From an uncultured Clostridia bacterium (GTDB lineage: Bacteria; Bacillota; Clostridia; TANB77; CAG-508), in NCBI GenBank assembly GCA_947624195.1, contig CANQJH010000007.1:1-59820 (forward strand): DNA of 59,820 nt. Reading direction: 5' to 3'. Numbering within the stretch: position 1 is the stretch's first letter; every line of letters begins with the position of its first letter. The notes beneath the pieces were generated by a model. It made no database searches, was not told the origin of the DNA, and saw only the letters and a list, made by a program, of their open reading frames with translations. A program made the position numbers and the translations under genes. This document shows positions 43,469-52,076 of the stretch, piece after piece.

Positions 43469-44488
43469 ATGAGAAAAGACAAAGTATTAAAATTTAATTT
43501 TATAGTTTTAATAGTAATGTATATGTTACTTATAATTTTAAACAGACAGAGCTATGGCGCTAGTATAAATATGAGTATAAGTAAAACTTCAGCTTATGTT
43601 GGAGATTCATTTACTGTGACTCTTTCGGGAATTAATGGAAAACTTACAATTAGCGGTAGCTCAAATATTTCTTTAGATATATCTGGAACAGTTTTTGTTG
43701 AAGGCTCACTTACCATAAATGGAAAGGCAAATGCAGTTGGAACTGGTACAGTTACTATTACACCAATTGATGTTACTACCATAGATGCTGACCCAGTTGA
43801 AATAAAAACAGGCGCAAGTAGAAGTATCAACATTACAGAAAAACCTGCTGAACCACAACAACCTGCTCCACAAACAAATAATCAAAGTAATAATTCCTCA
43901 AACAAAAATACATCAACTACAAAAACAAATAACAATAAAACCACTTCAAAAACTAATACCCAAAATAAGCCTGAAGAAACAACTATTCCAGAAGAAGCAA
44001 CACCTCAATTTGGAGTGTATGGTTTAACTATAAGCGGAGTAAAAGAAAATGGGGAAGAAGCTGAACTTAGCTTTACACCTGAATTTAATATAAATGTATT
44101 GGAATACAATATGGAAGTGGAAAATGATATAGTTGATTTAAAAATTACTCCATATGCAGACCCTTATAGTGAATTTGTTTCAGTTGAAAAGCCAGACAAA
44201 TTAAATGTTGGCGAAAATGAAATACTTATAAAAATTGCAAATAATGAAAATAATATTACATATAAAATAAAAGTTATTAGAAAAGAATCTCCTATATCAG
44301 TGACAGGAGAAAATGATGAATTAGATGATATAGATGCTAATATGCAAGTTGGTCCTAAAACTGTTACAATGCCTGTATGGCTATTTACTTTAATAATATT
44401 ATCGATTATAATAATAGAAGCAATTATTCTTAAATGGGACTTCATAATAAATTGGGTAAAGAGAAAGAAATATTATGATGTTAGGTAA
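43469..44488 (+). CDS. membrane-anchored surface protein, Ig-like and cadherin-like domains
   Basis: It starts 16 bases after the dockerin amidase, so it is co-transcribed with it. A signal peptide or anchor (about 1-30) is followed by a beta-rich domain (about 31-125: INMSISKTSAYVGDSFTVTL, GTGTVTITPIDVTTID). A Pro/Gln/Thr/Asn/Lys linker (about 128-175) follows, then a cadherin-like beta-sandwich domain (about 180-270, ending ITYKIKVIRK). One C-terminal membrane helix (about 300-325) has a basic tail. The first domain has the VGDSFTVTL opening seen in cohesin and Ig-like folds; I cannot tell which. It could be the membrane receptor for the secreted amidase. Confidence 0.7.
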   Translation: MRKDKVLKFNFIVLIVMYMLLIILNRQSYGASINMSISKTSAYVGDSFTVTLSGINGKLTISGSSNISLDISGTVFVEGSLTINGKANAVGTGTVTITPIDVTTIDADPVEIKTGASRSINITEKPAEPQQPAPQTNNQSNNSSNKNTSTTKTNNNKTTSKTNTQNKPEETTIPEEATPQFGVYGLTISGVKENGEEAELSFTPEFNINVLEYNMEVENDIVDLKITPYADPYSEFVSVEKPDKLNVGENEILIKIANNENNITYKIKVIRKESPISVTGENDELDDIDANMQVGPKTVTMPVWLFTLIILSIIIIEAIILKWDFIINWVKRKKYYDVR

Positions 44489-44609
44489 TGTGATAGTTTG
44501 CTAATTATAGCAAATGAAAATCTACTTTATTTATACCCTAATATTTTACTATAACTGCAATTAGCAAGTTCAGTTACTAGAGATGTGTTTGTAATTAGAA
44601 AGGCGATAG

Positions 44610-45071
44610 ATGGAAAGTAATAAATTAATAGCCAAAAATCCAACTGCATATCACAATTATGAGATTCTAGAAAAAATAGAAGCTGGAATTGTTTTATATG
44701 GCACGGAAATTAAATCAATAAGGGCTGGGAAAGTTAATTTAAAAGATAGCTATGCTTCTATTGAAAAAAATGGAGAAGTATATGTTTATTCTATGCATAT
44801 AAGTCCTTATGACCATGGAAATATATACAACAAAGACCCTATGAGACCAAAAAAATTATTGTTAAATAAAAGGGAAATAAATAAGCTAATAGGTATGACA
44901 ACACAAAAAGGGTATACATTAGTACCAATTCAAATGTATTTTAAAGGTAATTTTGTTAAAGTTGAATTAGGTGTAGGTCGTGGCAAGAAGCTCTATGATA
45001 AGAGGGAAGATTTAAAGAAGAAAGAAGCAGAAAGAAAGATTGATAGATATTTGAAAGAAAGGAATGCTTAA
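44610..45071 (+). CDS. smpB: SsrA-binding protein SmpB
   Basis: SmpB delivers tmRNA to stalled ribosomes for trans-translation. The OB-fold hallmarks are [55 protein letters not shown] and [20 protein letters not shown], the basic tail that enters the decoding site. At 153 aa it is full length. AAAGGCGAT precedes the start. I looked for an ssrA gene directly downstream, where it often lies, and found none in the window. Confidence 0.97.
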   Translation: MESNKLIAKNPTAYHNYEILEKIEAGIVLYGTEIKSIRAGKVNLKDSYASIEKNGEVYVYSMHISPYDHGNIYNKDPMRPKKLLLNKREINKLIGMTTQKGYTLVPIQMYFKGNFVKVELGVGRGKKLYDKREDLKKKEAERKIDRYLKERNA

Positions 45072-45143
45072 TGAGGAGTGACATGCTGCAATCCAATGTG
45101 TAAGCTAAAAAATTGAATGACATACATAACTTGTTTTAACTAA

Positions 45144-45174
45144 TTTACAAAAAATACTAGACATTTTTTGTAAA
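45144..45174. terminator. 12-bp A/T stem after smpB
   Basis: TTTACAAAAAAT and ATTTTTTGTAAA are perfectly complementary around ACTAGAC. The U-rich 3' arm could terminate smpB transcription. A TAGACA followed 17 bases later by TATAGT (45158-45186) overlaps it as a possible promoter for the next gene. Confidence 0.5.
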
Positions 45175-45210
45175 TTATATTATAGTAGTATAAGAACTTA
45201 GGAAAAATTT

Positions 45211-45222
45211 GGGGGGGGGAGG
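45211..45222 (+). promoter_or_regulatory. G9 tract forming the ribosome binding site
   Basis: Nine consecutive G residues (45211-45219) merge with AGG to give GGGGGAGG, ten bases before ATG 45233. A homopolymeric G run of this length stands out in an A/T-rich genome. Slippage in it would alter ribosome binding strength without touching the protein. Confidence 0.7.
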
Positions 45223-45232
45223 CTTTTTACAA

Positions 45233-45580
45233 ATGTCAAAGTTAAAAAGATTTATTATAATATTAATAGTGTTTAGTTTAATGTTTACTTTTTATTGTTT
45301 CAAAATTAATATATTTGCTACAAGTATAGATATGAATTTAGCAAGTGAACACAATGTAACAGATGAAGGTAATCCAGGAAATAATGTTAGAAATTCTTCA
45401 TATGCACCATCTTTGGATACAAATACAATAACTAGCATTGAGAGTATAGACAATATAGACGAATATAACGAGCCTACATCAAGCTTTGGATTTGCAGAAG
45501 TTCTTAACATTTTACTTCTTGCAGTTGGTTTAGTTATAATTCTATTAGCAGTAGCTATTTTAATTAGATTAGGAAAATAA
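45233..45580 (+). CDS. small membrane-anchored surface protein, 115 aa
   Basis: From ATG 45233 the protein begins MSKLKRFIIILIVFSLMFTF (signal peptide to about residue 29). A polar Asn/Ser/Thr/Glu-rich ectodomain follows (about 30-85), then one helix (LNILLLAVGLVIILLAVAIL) and a short RLGK end. No family is recognised. An upstream in-frame TTG at 45209 would translate the G tract into Gly and is not a credible start. The gene is followed by a good terminator, so it stands alone. Confidence 0.65.
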   Translation: MSKLKRFIIILIVFSLMFTFYCFKINIFATSIDMNLASEHNVTDEGNPGNNVRNSSYAPSLDTNTITSIESIDNIDEYNEPTSSFGFAEVLNILLLAVGLVIILLAVAILIRLGK

Positions 45581-45591
45581 TTATATGAGTT

Positions 45592-45628
45592 AAATTAAAG
45601 TTTTATTAAGTTAAAACTTTAATTTTTT
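45592..45628 (+). terminator. terminator of the 115-aa protein gene
   Basis: AAATTAAAGTTTT (45592-45604) pairs with AAAACTTTAATTT (45613-45625), followed by TTT. Confidence 0.8.
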
Positions 45629-45658
45629 GGTAAAAAAGTATAAGTTGATATAGTTAAA

Positions 45659-45727
45659 ATGATATAAGTGATATTGATAAAATGATATAAGTGTTATTGA
45701 TAAAATAATATAAGTAATATTATGTTG
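45659..45727. repeat. 23-bp tandem repeat, three copies
   Basis: The units ATGATATAAGTGATATTGAT, ATGATATAAGTGTTATTGAT and ATAATATAAGTAATATTATG begin at 45659, 45682 and 45705. The array ends at the -35 element of the DtxR-like gene. Confidence 0.85.
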
Positions 45728-45772
45728 ACAAAATTTGTTTAAAAATATATAATGTTAGATGTAGCTAACATT
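45725..45772 (+). promoter_or_regulatory. promoter and perfect operator of the DtxR-like gene
   Basis: TTGACA (45725-45730) and TATAAT (45748-45753) have 17-base spacing. AATGTTAG-ATGTAG-CTAACATT (45751-45772) is a perfect 22-bp inverted repeat that overlaps the -10 and the start of transcription. Its TTAG..CTAA half-sites resemble those of DtxR/IdeR/MntR regulators. It is the expected position for autorepression by the encoded protein. Confidence 0.8.
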
Positions 45773-45817
45773 ATTTTTTACTATAAAATTAAATCAATAA
45801 ATGAAAAGGATAGGAAA

Positions 45818-46270
45818 ATGGAACTAACTAATAGTCAAGAGGAATATTTAAAAACAATTTATATTTTAAAAAATACAAAAAATGAAATTAAAGTTACTGA
45901 AATTGCAAATAAATTAAATAAAACTAAGGCAAGTGTTAATAATGCTATAAATAGCTTAAAACAAGAAGGATTGATTGATTATGAGCCATATGGACAAATT
46001 GAGCTTACTAAACAAGGAGAAACTTTGGCTCAAAAGATTATTGAGGCAAACGATATTGTTAAACTATTTTTAACTGAGATTATAAATGCAACAGAGGAAA
46101 ATGCGGAAAATGAAGCTAAATCTATAAAAACTGTTTTAAGTGACGACACCTTGAATAAATTAGCTAGATATACACACAAGGAACTGGGTCTTACTAGTTT
46201 AGACTGTGGTTATGACATAAATAATCAAAGATGTATAGTGTGTGCTAGAAGAAAAGAAAGTAAAAAATAA
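45818..46270 (+). CDS. DtxR/MntR-family metal-dependent regulator with Cys-rich tail
   Basis: Residues 1-65 form the winged helix: MELTNSQEEYLKTIYILKNT, VTEIANKLNKTKASVNNAIN (recognition helix), LKQEGLIDYEPYGQIELTKQ. Residues 66-125 form the metal-binding dimerisation domain, with the pattern NEAKSIKTVLSDDTLNKLAR. The family C-terminal SH3-like domain is absent. Instead the last 25 residues carry LDCGYDINNQRCIVCARRK, a C-x7-C-x2-C set that may bind Fe, Zn or a cluster. ATG 45818 follows AAAAGGATAGG; an upstream TTG at 45752 lies inside the operator. It probably controls itself and perhaps mnmA downstream. Confidence 0.82.
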   Translation: MELTNSQEEYLKTIYILKNTKNEIKVTEIANKLNKTKASVNNAINSLKQEGLIDYEPYGQIELTKQGETLAQKIIEANDIVKLFLTEIINATEENAENEAKSIKTVLSDDTLNKLARYTHKELGLTSLDCGYDINNQRCIVCARRKESKK

Positions 46271-46375
46271 AAGCTAATAAAATGAAAGAAGAGATAGCAA
46301 AAAACAAACTAATAAAATTAAAGAAGGGATAGTAAAAATTAAACTAATAAAATTAAATAATAGATAGCAAAAAAT
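46271..46375. repeat. 35-bp tandem repeat, three copies
   Basis: Three contiguous 35-bp units begin at 46271, 46306 and 46341, each opening AA(A/G)CTAATAAAATTAAA-like and containing GATAG. They start directly at the stop codon of the DtxR-like gene. A degraded fourth copy may extend to about 46410. Confidence 0.88.
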
Positions 46376-46453
46376 ATATCAATAGGAATTGTAAAAAAGC
46401 TAACAAAAAGCAAAACCAATAAAAATTTAAAGAAAGGTTAAAATAAAGATTGT

Positions 46454-47494
46454 ATGAAAAAAGTATTAATTGGAATGAGTGGAGGAGTAGACAGCTCTGT
46501 TTCTGCAATATTACTAAAAGAAGCAGGCTATGAGGTAATAGGAACTACATTAAATCTATTTCCAAATGTAAGTTGCTGTTCTTATATAGAAGTCAAGGAT
46601 ATATGTAAGAAACTTGGTATTGCTCATTACATACTTGAAGGAAAAGATGAGTTTTCAAAATATGTAATAGATGATTTTATAAACTGTTATTCAAATTGCA
46701 AGACGCCTAACCCATGTATTGAATGTAATAAATATTTAAAATTTGGTTTAATGTATGAAAGAGCCAAAGAATTAGGATGTGATTACATTGCAACAGGACA
46801 TTATGCCAAAACTAAATATAGTGAGAAATATAAAAGATGGATATTAAAAAAGTCAAAAGCTACTCTAAAAGACCAAAGCTACGTTTTATGGAATATACCA
46901 CAGGAAATGCTACAGCATATTATATTTCCATTATCAGATTTTGAAAGTAAAGATGAAATAAGAAAAATTGCTAAGGATAAAAATTTATCTGTTGCAAGCA
47001 AACCAGATAGTGAAGATATATGCTTTATTCCTGATGGAAATTATAAAAAATTCTTGGAACAAAATTCAAATTTAAAACCAAAAGAAGGCAATATAGTTGA
47101 TACTAACGAAAATATTTTAGGTAAACATAATGGATTATATAATTACACAATAGGACAAAGAAAAGGCCTTGGAATATCATACAAAGAGCCACTATTTGTA
47201 ATTGGGTTTAATAAAGATAAAAACGAATTAATAGTTGGAGTAGAAAGTGAATTATATAAAAAGGAGATTATAATTAATCAAATAAACCTTTTACTATTTG
47301 ACGAAATAAAGTCTCCGGTTAAAGTTAAAGTAAAAACGAGATACTCTACAAAAGAGGCTGATGCTGAAGCTGTTCAAATAAGTGATAATGAAATTAAAAT
47401 AACATTTGACGAGCCACAACCAAGGATTACGCCGGGACAATCAGCAGTTATGTATATTGATGATATAGTTGTAGGTGGCGGTAAAATTAGATAA
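46454..47494 (+). CDS. mnmA: tRNA-specific 2-thiouridylase
   Basis: MnmA thiolates U34 of tRNA-Lys, -Glu and -Gln using ATP and a persulfide carrier. The P-loop of the PP-ATPase fold is VLIGMSGGVDSSVSAILL. The catalytic Cys pair lies in NPCIECNKYLKFG (first) and SKPDSEDICFIPDGNY (second). GHYAKT, LKDQSYVLWN and YTIGQRKGLGI are family signatures, with the beta-barrel domain at the C-terminus. At 346 aa it is full length. AAAGG lies upstream. In many Clostridia mnmA sits beside an Fe-S regulator and cysteine desulfurase; here only a DtxR-like gene is adjacent. Confidence 0.96.
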   Translation: MKKVLIGMSGGVDSSVSAILLKEAGYEVIGTTLNLFPNVSCCSYIEVKDICKKLGIAHYILEGKDEFSKYVIDDFINCYSNCKTPNPCIECNKYLKFGLMYERAKELGCDYIATGHYAKTKYSEKYKRWILKKSKATLKDQSYVLWNIPQEMLQHIIFPLSDFESKDEIRKIAKDKNLSVASKPDSEDICFIPDGNYKKFLEQNSNLKPKEGNIVDTNENILGKHNGLYNYTIGQRKGLGISYKEPLFVIGFNKDKNELIVGVESELYKKEIIINQINLLLFDEIKSPVKVKVKTRYSTKEADAEAVQISDNEIKITFDEPQPRITPGQSAVMYIDDIVVGGGKIR

Positions 47495-47627
47495 CATAAA
47501 AAAGTACTTAAATAATATCAAGTAAAATCTTATTATAAGAATAAAAAACAAAATGGTCAAGCAAACATATAAATGAATTCTGTAAAAACAAAATCTCCAA
47601 ATTTGCGACAAAATAATTGTATAAATT

Positions 47628-47660
47628 AATCTAGTTTGATATAATCATGCTAGATTTTTT
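47628..47660 (+). terminator. terminator of mnmA
   Basis: AATCTAG and CTAGATT pair around a 15-base loop, followed by TTTT. It lies about 130 bases past the mnmA stop; the spacer holds nothing else I recognise. Confidence 0.75.
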
Positions 47661-47785
47661 GTATGTGTAATTTCAATTTACATAACTATTTTTGACATTA
47701 CTAAAATGAACTGTTTTCATATTAAATAGTGCTTATACATAAACTTAAAATAAATAAAAATTGCAAATAAGAAAGGAGATATAAG

Positions 47786-48268
47786 ATGGAAAATTGTATG
47801 GACAAAAAAGTAAGGGAAGAGACACGTGAGATATTATCTGAGTTCAAACAAACCAAGGATAATTTAATCATGATACTTGAAGAAGTGCAAACAAAATTCG
47901 GATATGTGCCAAAAGTAGCACAATTAGAAATATCCGAATACTTAGGTATACCAGTAGCTGAAATTTATGGAGTAGTTACATTTTATTCAAGATTTACTAC
48001 TAAACCAAAAGGCAAATATAATGTGTCAGTATGTCTTGGAACAGCTTGTTTTGTAAAAGGTTCTAAAGAAATCTTAGAAAGAGCAAAACAAAAACTTGGA
48101 TTAGAAGAAGGAGAAACAAGCAAAGATGGAAAGTTTTCGCTTGACTCTACTAGATGTGTTGGTGCTTGTGGCTTAGCTCCAGTGTTTACTGTAAATAATG
48201 AAGTTTACGGAAAAGCTACTGTAAAGAAGTTTGATGAAGTAATAGATGAATATATGAAAAAAGATTAA
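47786..48268 (+). CDS. hydC: electron-bifurcating hydrogenase subunit C (NuoE-like)
   Basis: This is a 2Fe-2S protein of the NuoE/HndA family and part of HydABC. Residues 1-75 form a helical domain with LIMILEEVQTKFGYVPKVAQ and GVVTFYSRFTTKPKGKY. The thioredoxin-like domain binds a [2Fe-2S] cluster with Cys in SVCLGTACFVKGS (C-x4-C) and TRCVGACGLAPV (C-x3-C). At 160 aa it is typical. AAAGGAG precedes the start. A TTGACA near 47692 is a possible promoter element. HydB and HydA follow in order. Confidence 0.95.
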   Translation: MENCMDKKVREETREILSEFKQTKDNLIMILEEVQTKFGYVPKVAQLEISEYLGIPVAEIYGVVTFYSRFTTKPKGKYNVSVCLGTACFVKGSKEILERAKQKLGLEEGETSKDGKFSLDSTRCVGACGLAPVFTVNNEVYGKATVKKFDEVIDEYMKKD

Positions 48269-48351
48269 TAATTATATTTAGATGAAAATATTAATAAAAT
48301 GTAATTAAGTATTGTAAAAATATAAAAAGTAATGGGAAGGAGGAGTTCTTA

Positions 48352-50208
48352 ATGAAAACTATAGAGGAGTTACATAAAATAGGAGAAGAAAAAAGAAAAG
48401 AACTTGAATTAAGGGTAAACACCTCTGCTGATACGAGAGAGAAACATATTCTAGTATGTCACGGAACTGGTTGTACATCATCAAAATCACCAGAGATACT
48501 AGAAAATTTTAACAAAATTATAAAAAAGAAGAAATTAAAAAATGTAAGAGTAATTATGACTGGATGTTTTGGACTTTGCTCAAAAGGTCCAATTGTTATC
48601 ATTAGACCAGAAGATACTTTTTACTCAATGGTTACACCTGAAGACTGCGAGGAAATAATAGACAGTCATATTATAGGAGGTAAAAAAGTTGAAAGATTAC
48701 TTTGCAAAGATGTCACTGGAAAAATGGTTGATAAATTAGATGACCTAGATTTTTACAAAAAACAAAAAAGAATCGCATTAAAAAATTGTGGAGTTATCAA
48801 TCCAGAAAATATTGACGAATACCTCGCTTTTGATGGATACAAAGCATTAGAAAAAGTTTTAAATGATATGAGTCAAGATGAGGTTATAAAAGAAGTTTCA
48901 GATTCTGGACTTAGAGGCCGTGGAGGAGCTGGATTCCCTACAGGTAAAAAGTGGAGCTTTGTAAAAATAGAAGATGCAAAGCAAAAGTATGTTGTTTGTA
49001 ATGCAGATGAAGGCGACCCAGGAGCTTTTATGGATAGAAGCATACTTGAAGGAGACCCTCACTCAGTATTAGAAGCAATGGAGATAGCAGGTTATGCTAT
49101 TGGCGCTGACAAAGGATTTATATATGTTAGAGCAGAATATCCAATTGCAGTACATAGATTACAAGTTGCAATTAATCAAGCAAGAGATTATGGACTTTTA
49201 GGAAAAAATATTCTTGGAACAAAATTTAACTTTGATATAGAAATACGACTTGGAGCAGGAGCTTTTGTTTGTGGAGAAGAAACAGCCCTTCTAGAATCAA
49301 TAGAAGGAAAACGCGGTCAACCTAGATTAAAACCACCATATCCAGCACACAGCGGTTTATGGGGTTGTCCAACATTAATTAATAATGTTGAAACATATGC
49401 TAACATTACAAGAATAATATTAAATGGAGCTAAATGGTACGCATCTATTGGAACTGAAACATCAAAAGGAACTAAGGTATTTGCACTAGGCGGAGATGTA
49501 AATAATGTTGGATTAGTAGAAGTACCAATGGGAACTACATTAAGAGAGATAGTATTTGACATTGGTGGCGGAATTCCTAATGGAAGAAAATTTAAAGCTG
49601 CTCAAACAGGTGGACCTTCTGGTGGATGTATTCCAGAGAAGCACCTAGACACACCAATAGATTATGAATCTTTATCAAGTATAGACTCAATGATGGGTTC
49701 AGGTGGACTTATTGTAATGGATGATAGTAAATGTATGGTTAACATTGCTAAATTCTATTTAGAGTTTACTGTTAGCGAGTCTTGTGGAAAATGTACACCT
49801 TGTAGAATTGGAACAAAAAGGATGCTAGAGATTCTTACAAAAATCTGCGAAGGTAAAGGTGAAGAAAGTGATTTAGAAAAATTAGATACTCTAGCAAAAG
49901 GCATTAAACAAGCATCAGTATGTGGTTTAGGTCAAACAGCACCTAACCCAGTACTAAGCACTATGAAATATTTTGCAGATGAATACAAAGAGCACGTTGT
50001 AGATAAAAATTGTAGGGCAAAAGAGTGCAAGGAATTAGCAAAAATAGTTATAGACGAAGAAAAATGCAAAGGCTGTGACTTATGCAAAAAAGTATGTCCA
50101 GTATCTGCAATTAGTGGTGAAATTGGAAAAGTACATACAATAGACCAAAGTAAATGTATTAAATGTAGATCTTGTATGCAAAAATGTCCATTTAAAGCAA
50201 TAGGATGA
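48352..50208 (+). CDS. hydB: electron-bifurcating hydrogenase subunit B (NuoF-like)
   Basis: This is the flavin and NADH site of the complex. Residues 1-115 are a 2Fe-2S thioredoxin-like domain (CHGTGCTSSKSPE, TGCFGLCSKGP). Residues 140-560 are NuoF-like, with GRGGAGFPTGKKW and ADEGDPGAFMDRSILEGDPH for FMN and NADH, GAFVCGEETALLESIEG, and a [4Fe-4S] site ESCGKCTPCRIGTKRM. The C-terminal 60 residues add a 2[4Fe-4S] ferredoxin domain (CKGCDLCKKVCPVSAI, CIKCRSCMQKCPFKAI). The length of 618 aa and the domain order match HydB. GGAAGGAGG precedes the start. Confidence 0.96.
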   Translation: MKTIEELHKIGEEKRKELELRVNTSADTREKHILVCHGTGCTSSKSPEILENFNKIIKKKKLKNVRVIMTGCFGLCSKGPIVIIRPEDTFYSMVTPEDCEEIIDSHIIGGKKVERLLCKDVTGKMVDKLDDLDFYKKQKRIALKNCGVINPENIDEYLAFDGYKALEKVLNDMSQDEVIKEVSDSGLRGRGGAGFPTGKKWSFVKIEDAKQKYVVCNADEGDPGAFMDRSILEGDPHSVLEAMEIAGYAIGADKGFIYVRAEYPIAVHRLQVAINQARDYGLLGKNILGTKFNFDIEIRLGAGAFVCGEETALLESIEGKRGQPRLKPPYPAHSGLWGCPTLINNVETYANITRIILNGAKWYASIGTETSKGTKVFALGGDVNNVGLVEVPMGTTLREIVFDIGGGIPNGRKFKAAQTGGPSGGCIPEKHLDTPIDYESLSSIDSMMGSGGLIVMDDSKCMVNIAKFYLEFTVSESCGKCTPCRIGTKRMLEILTKICEGKGEESDLEKLDTLAKGIKQASVCGLGQTAPNPVLSTMKYFADEYKEHVVDKNCRAKECKELAKIVIDEEKCKGCDLCKKVCPVSAISGEIGKVHTIDQSKCIKCRSCMQKCPFKAIG

Positions 50209-50273
50209 GGTATTATTTGATACATAATTTTATATATTTCTTTAAATAAATTAAGAAAGGAATGGAATTTATT

Positions 50274-52028
50274 ATGGATAAAAATTTAGTTCATTTGACT
50301 ATAGATAATATAAAAGTTGAAGTCGAAGATGGAACAACAATTTTAGAAGCTGCCAGAAAAGTTAATATAGATATACCTACACTATGTTTTCTAAAAGACA
50401 TTAACGAAAATGGCGATTGCAGAATGTGCGTCGTTGAAGTTGAAGGAAGAAAAGGCTTAGCCACATCCTGCATCCAAAAAGTAGAAGAAGGTATGGTTGT
50501 ACATACTCACAGTCCGCAAGTAATGCAAGCTAGAAAAATGGTACTTGATTTAACTTTATCAAATCACCATAGAGAGTGCCTAACTTGCATAAGATCAGGC
50601 AACTGTGAACTTCAAGCATTAGCTATAAAATATAATGTTCAAGATATAAAGTATGATGGAGAAAAAAGAGAGCCAGAAGTAGATGATAAATCTCCATCAA
50701 TTGTCAGAGATTTCAAAAAATGTATACTTTGCAGAAGATGTGTAAGCACTTGTAAAAAGGTTCAAGATATAGGCGCAATTGACTGCAGTGGAAGAGGATT
50801 TGACTCATGTATATCAACAGTAGATAATATTTCATTAAATGATTCAAACTGTGTATTTTGCGGACAATGTATTGAATCTTGCCCAACAGGTGCACTACAC
50901 GAAAAAGACGATTCACAAAAAGTATGGGATAAAATAAATGACCCAGATATTATAACTGTTGCACAAACAGCACCAGCTGTAAGAGCAGGTTTAAGTGAAG
51001 AGTTTGGTATGGCTCCTGGTGATAATTCTGAAGGGAAAATGGTAACAGCTTTAAAAAGAATCGGCTTTGACAAAGTATTTGACACAAATACAGGTGCAGA
51101 CTTCACAATAATGGAAGAAGCAAATGAATTTGTAGACAGAGTAAAGCAAGGCGGAAAACTACCAATGATAACTTCGTGCTGTCCAGCATGGGTAAGATTT
51201 GCAGAAAAGAATTTTCCAAAACAATTAGACCATTTATCAAGTTGCAAATCACCTCACCAAATGTTTGGAGCAGTAATCAAATCATATTACGCTAAAAAAT
51301 TCAACATAGATCCAGCTAAGATATATGTTGTATCTGTAATGCCATGTATTGCTAAAAAATATGAAGCAACAAGAAAAGAAATGGAAGCTGACGGCATAAG
51401 AGATGTTGATGCAGTTATAACTACAAGAGAATTAGCAAGGATGATTAAAGAAAAAGATCTAGAATTTAATTCATTAGAAGAAACACAATTTGATGACCCA
51501 ATGGGAGAAGCAACAGGTGCAGGTGCTATATTTGGAACAACCGGAGGAGTTATGGAAGCAGCTTTAAGAACTGCAGCAGATATATTAGAAGGAAAAGATT
51601 TAAAAGAAATTGATTATAAAGAAGTAAGAGGCGAAAAGGGAATAAAAGAAGCAAACATAACAGTTGCAGGAAAAGAACTAAAAATAGCAGTTGCTTCAGG
51701 ACTTGGAAATGCAAGAAAATTATTGAATGATGTAAGAGACGGAAAGAGTAAATATGATTTTATAGAAATAATGGCTTGCCCAGGTGGATGCGTAATGGGT
51801 GGAGGTCAACCTATTAAATCATCTAAAATAAGAGCAACAACTGATGTTAGAAAACAAAGAGCCAAAACTTTATATGACATAGACAAAAAATCAACAATTC
51901 GTAAATCACACCAAAATCCAACGCTTATTAAAATATATAAAGAATTCTTTGAAAAACCAGGAAGCGAAAAAGCACATAAATATTTACATACAAAATATAA
52001 AAAACAAGAAAAATATAATTTAGAGTAA
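50274..52028 (+). CDS. hydA: [FeFe] hydrogenase catalytic subunit A
   Basis: This subunit makes or consumes H2 at the H-cluster. The N-terminus has a 2Fe-2S domain (CFLKDINENGDCRMC), a His-Cys cluster site (HHRECLTCIRSGNCE) and two [4Fe-4S] motifs (CILCRRCVSTCKK, CVFCGQCIESCPTGAL). The H-domain has the three signatures TSCCPAWVRFAE, MPCIAKKYEATR and MACPGGCVMGGGQP with all cluster cysteines. A short C-terminal domain (QNPTLIKIYKEFFEKPGSEK) is typical. With HydB and HydC it fits a complex that couples NADH and reduced ferredoxin to H2. ATG 50274 follows AAAGGAATGG; maturases HydEFG are not in the window. Confidence 0.97.
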   Translation: MDKNLVHLTIDNIKVEVEDGTTILEAARKVNIDIPTLCFLKDINENGDCRMCVVEVEGRKGLATSCIQKVEEGMVVHTHSPQVMQARKMVLDLTLSNHHRECLTCIRSGNCELQALAIKYNVQDIKYDGEKREPEVDDKSPSIVRDFKKCILCRRCVSTCKKVQDIGAIDCSGRGFDSCISTVDNISLNDSNCVFCGQCIESCPTGALHEKDDSQKVWDKINDPDIITVAQTAPAVRAGLSEEFGMAPGDNSEGKMVTALKRIGFDKVFDTNTGADFTIMEEANEFVDRVKQGGKLPMITSCCPAWVRFAEKNFPKQLDHLSSCKSPHQMFGAVIKSYYAKKFNIDPAKIYVVSVMPCIAKKYEATRKEMEADGIRDVDAVITTRELARMIKEKDLEFNSLEETQFDDPMGEATGAGAIFGTTGGVMEAALRTAADILEGKDLKEIDYKEVRGEKGIKEANITVAGKELKIAVASGLGNARKLLNDVRDGKSKYDFIEIMACPGGCVMGGGQPIKSSKIRATTDVRKQRAKTLYDIDKKSTIRKSHQNPTLIKIYKEFFEKPGSEKAHKYLHTKYKKQEKYNLE

Positions 52029-52076
52029 ATATTATAAATATAATATAGAATAAATATTATATTTGAAATAAATAAT

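Noticed and set aside
45072..45210. tmRNA gene next to smpB
   Set aside because: The spacer is too short, and neither a tRNA-Ala-like end nor a tag reading frame is present.
45209..45232. Upstream TTG start that would translate the G tract
   Set aside because: It would add MGGGGFLQ before a normal signal peptide and consume the ribosome binding site; ATG 45233 is far better.
45752..45817. Upstream start for the DtxR-like gene
   Set aside because: The start codon lies inside the operator and before the expected transcription start; ATG 45818 has a good site and matches the family N-terminus.
46271..46375. CRISPR array
   Set aside because: The 35-bp units are contiguous without spacers and diverge from each other, and no cas genes are in the window.
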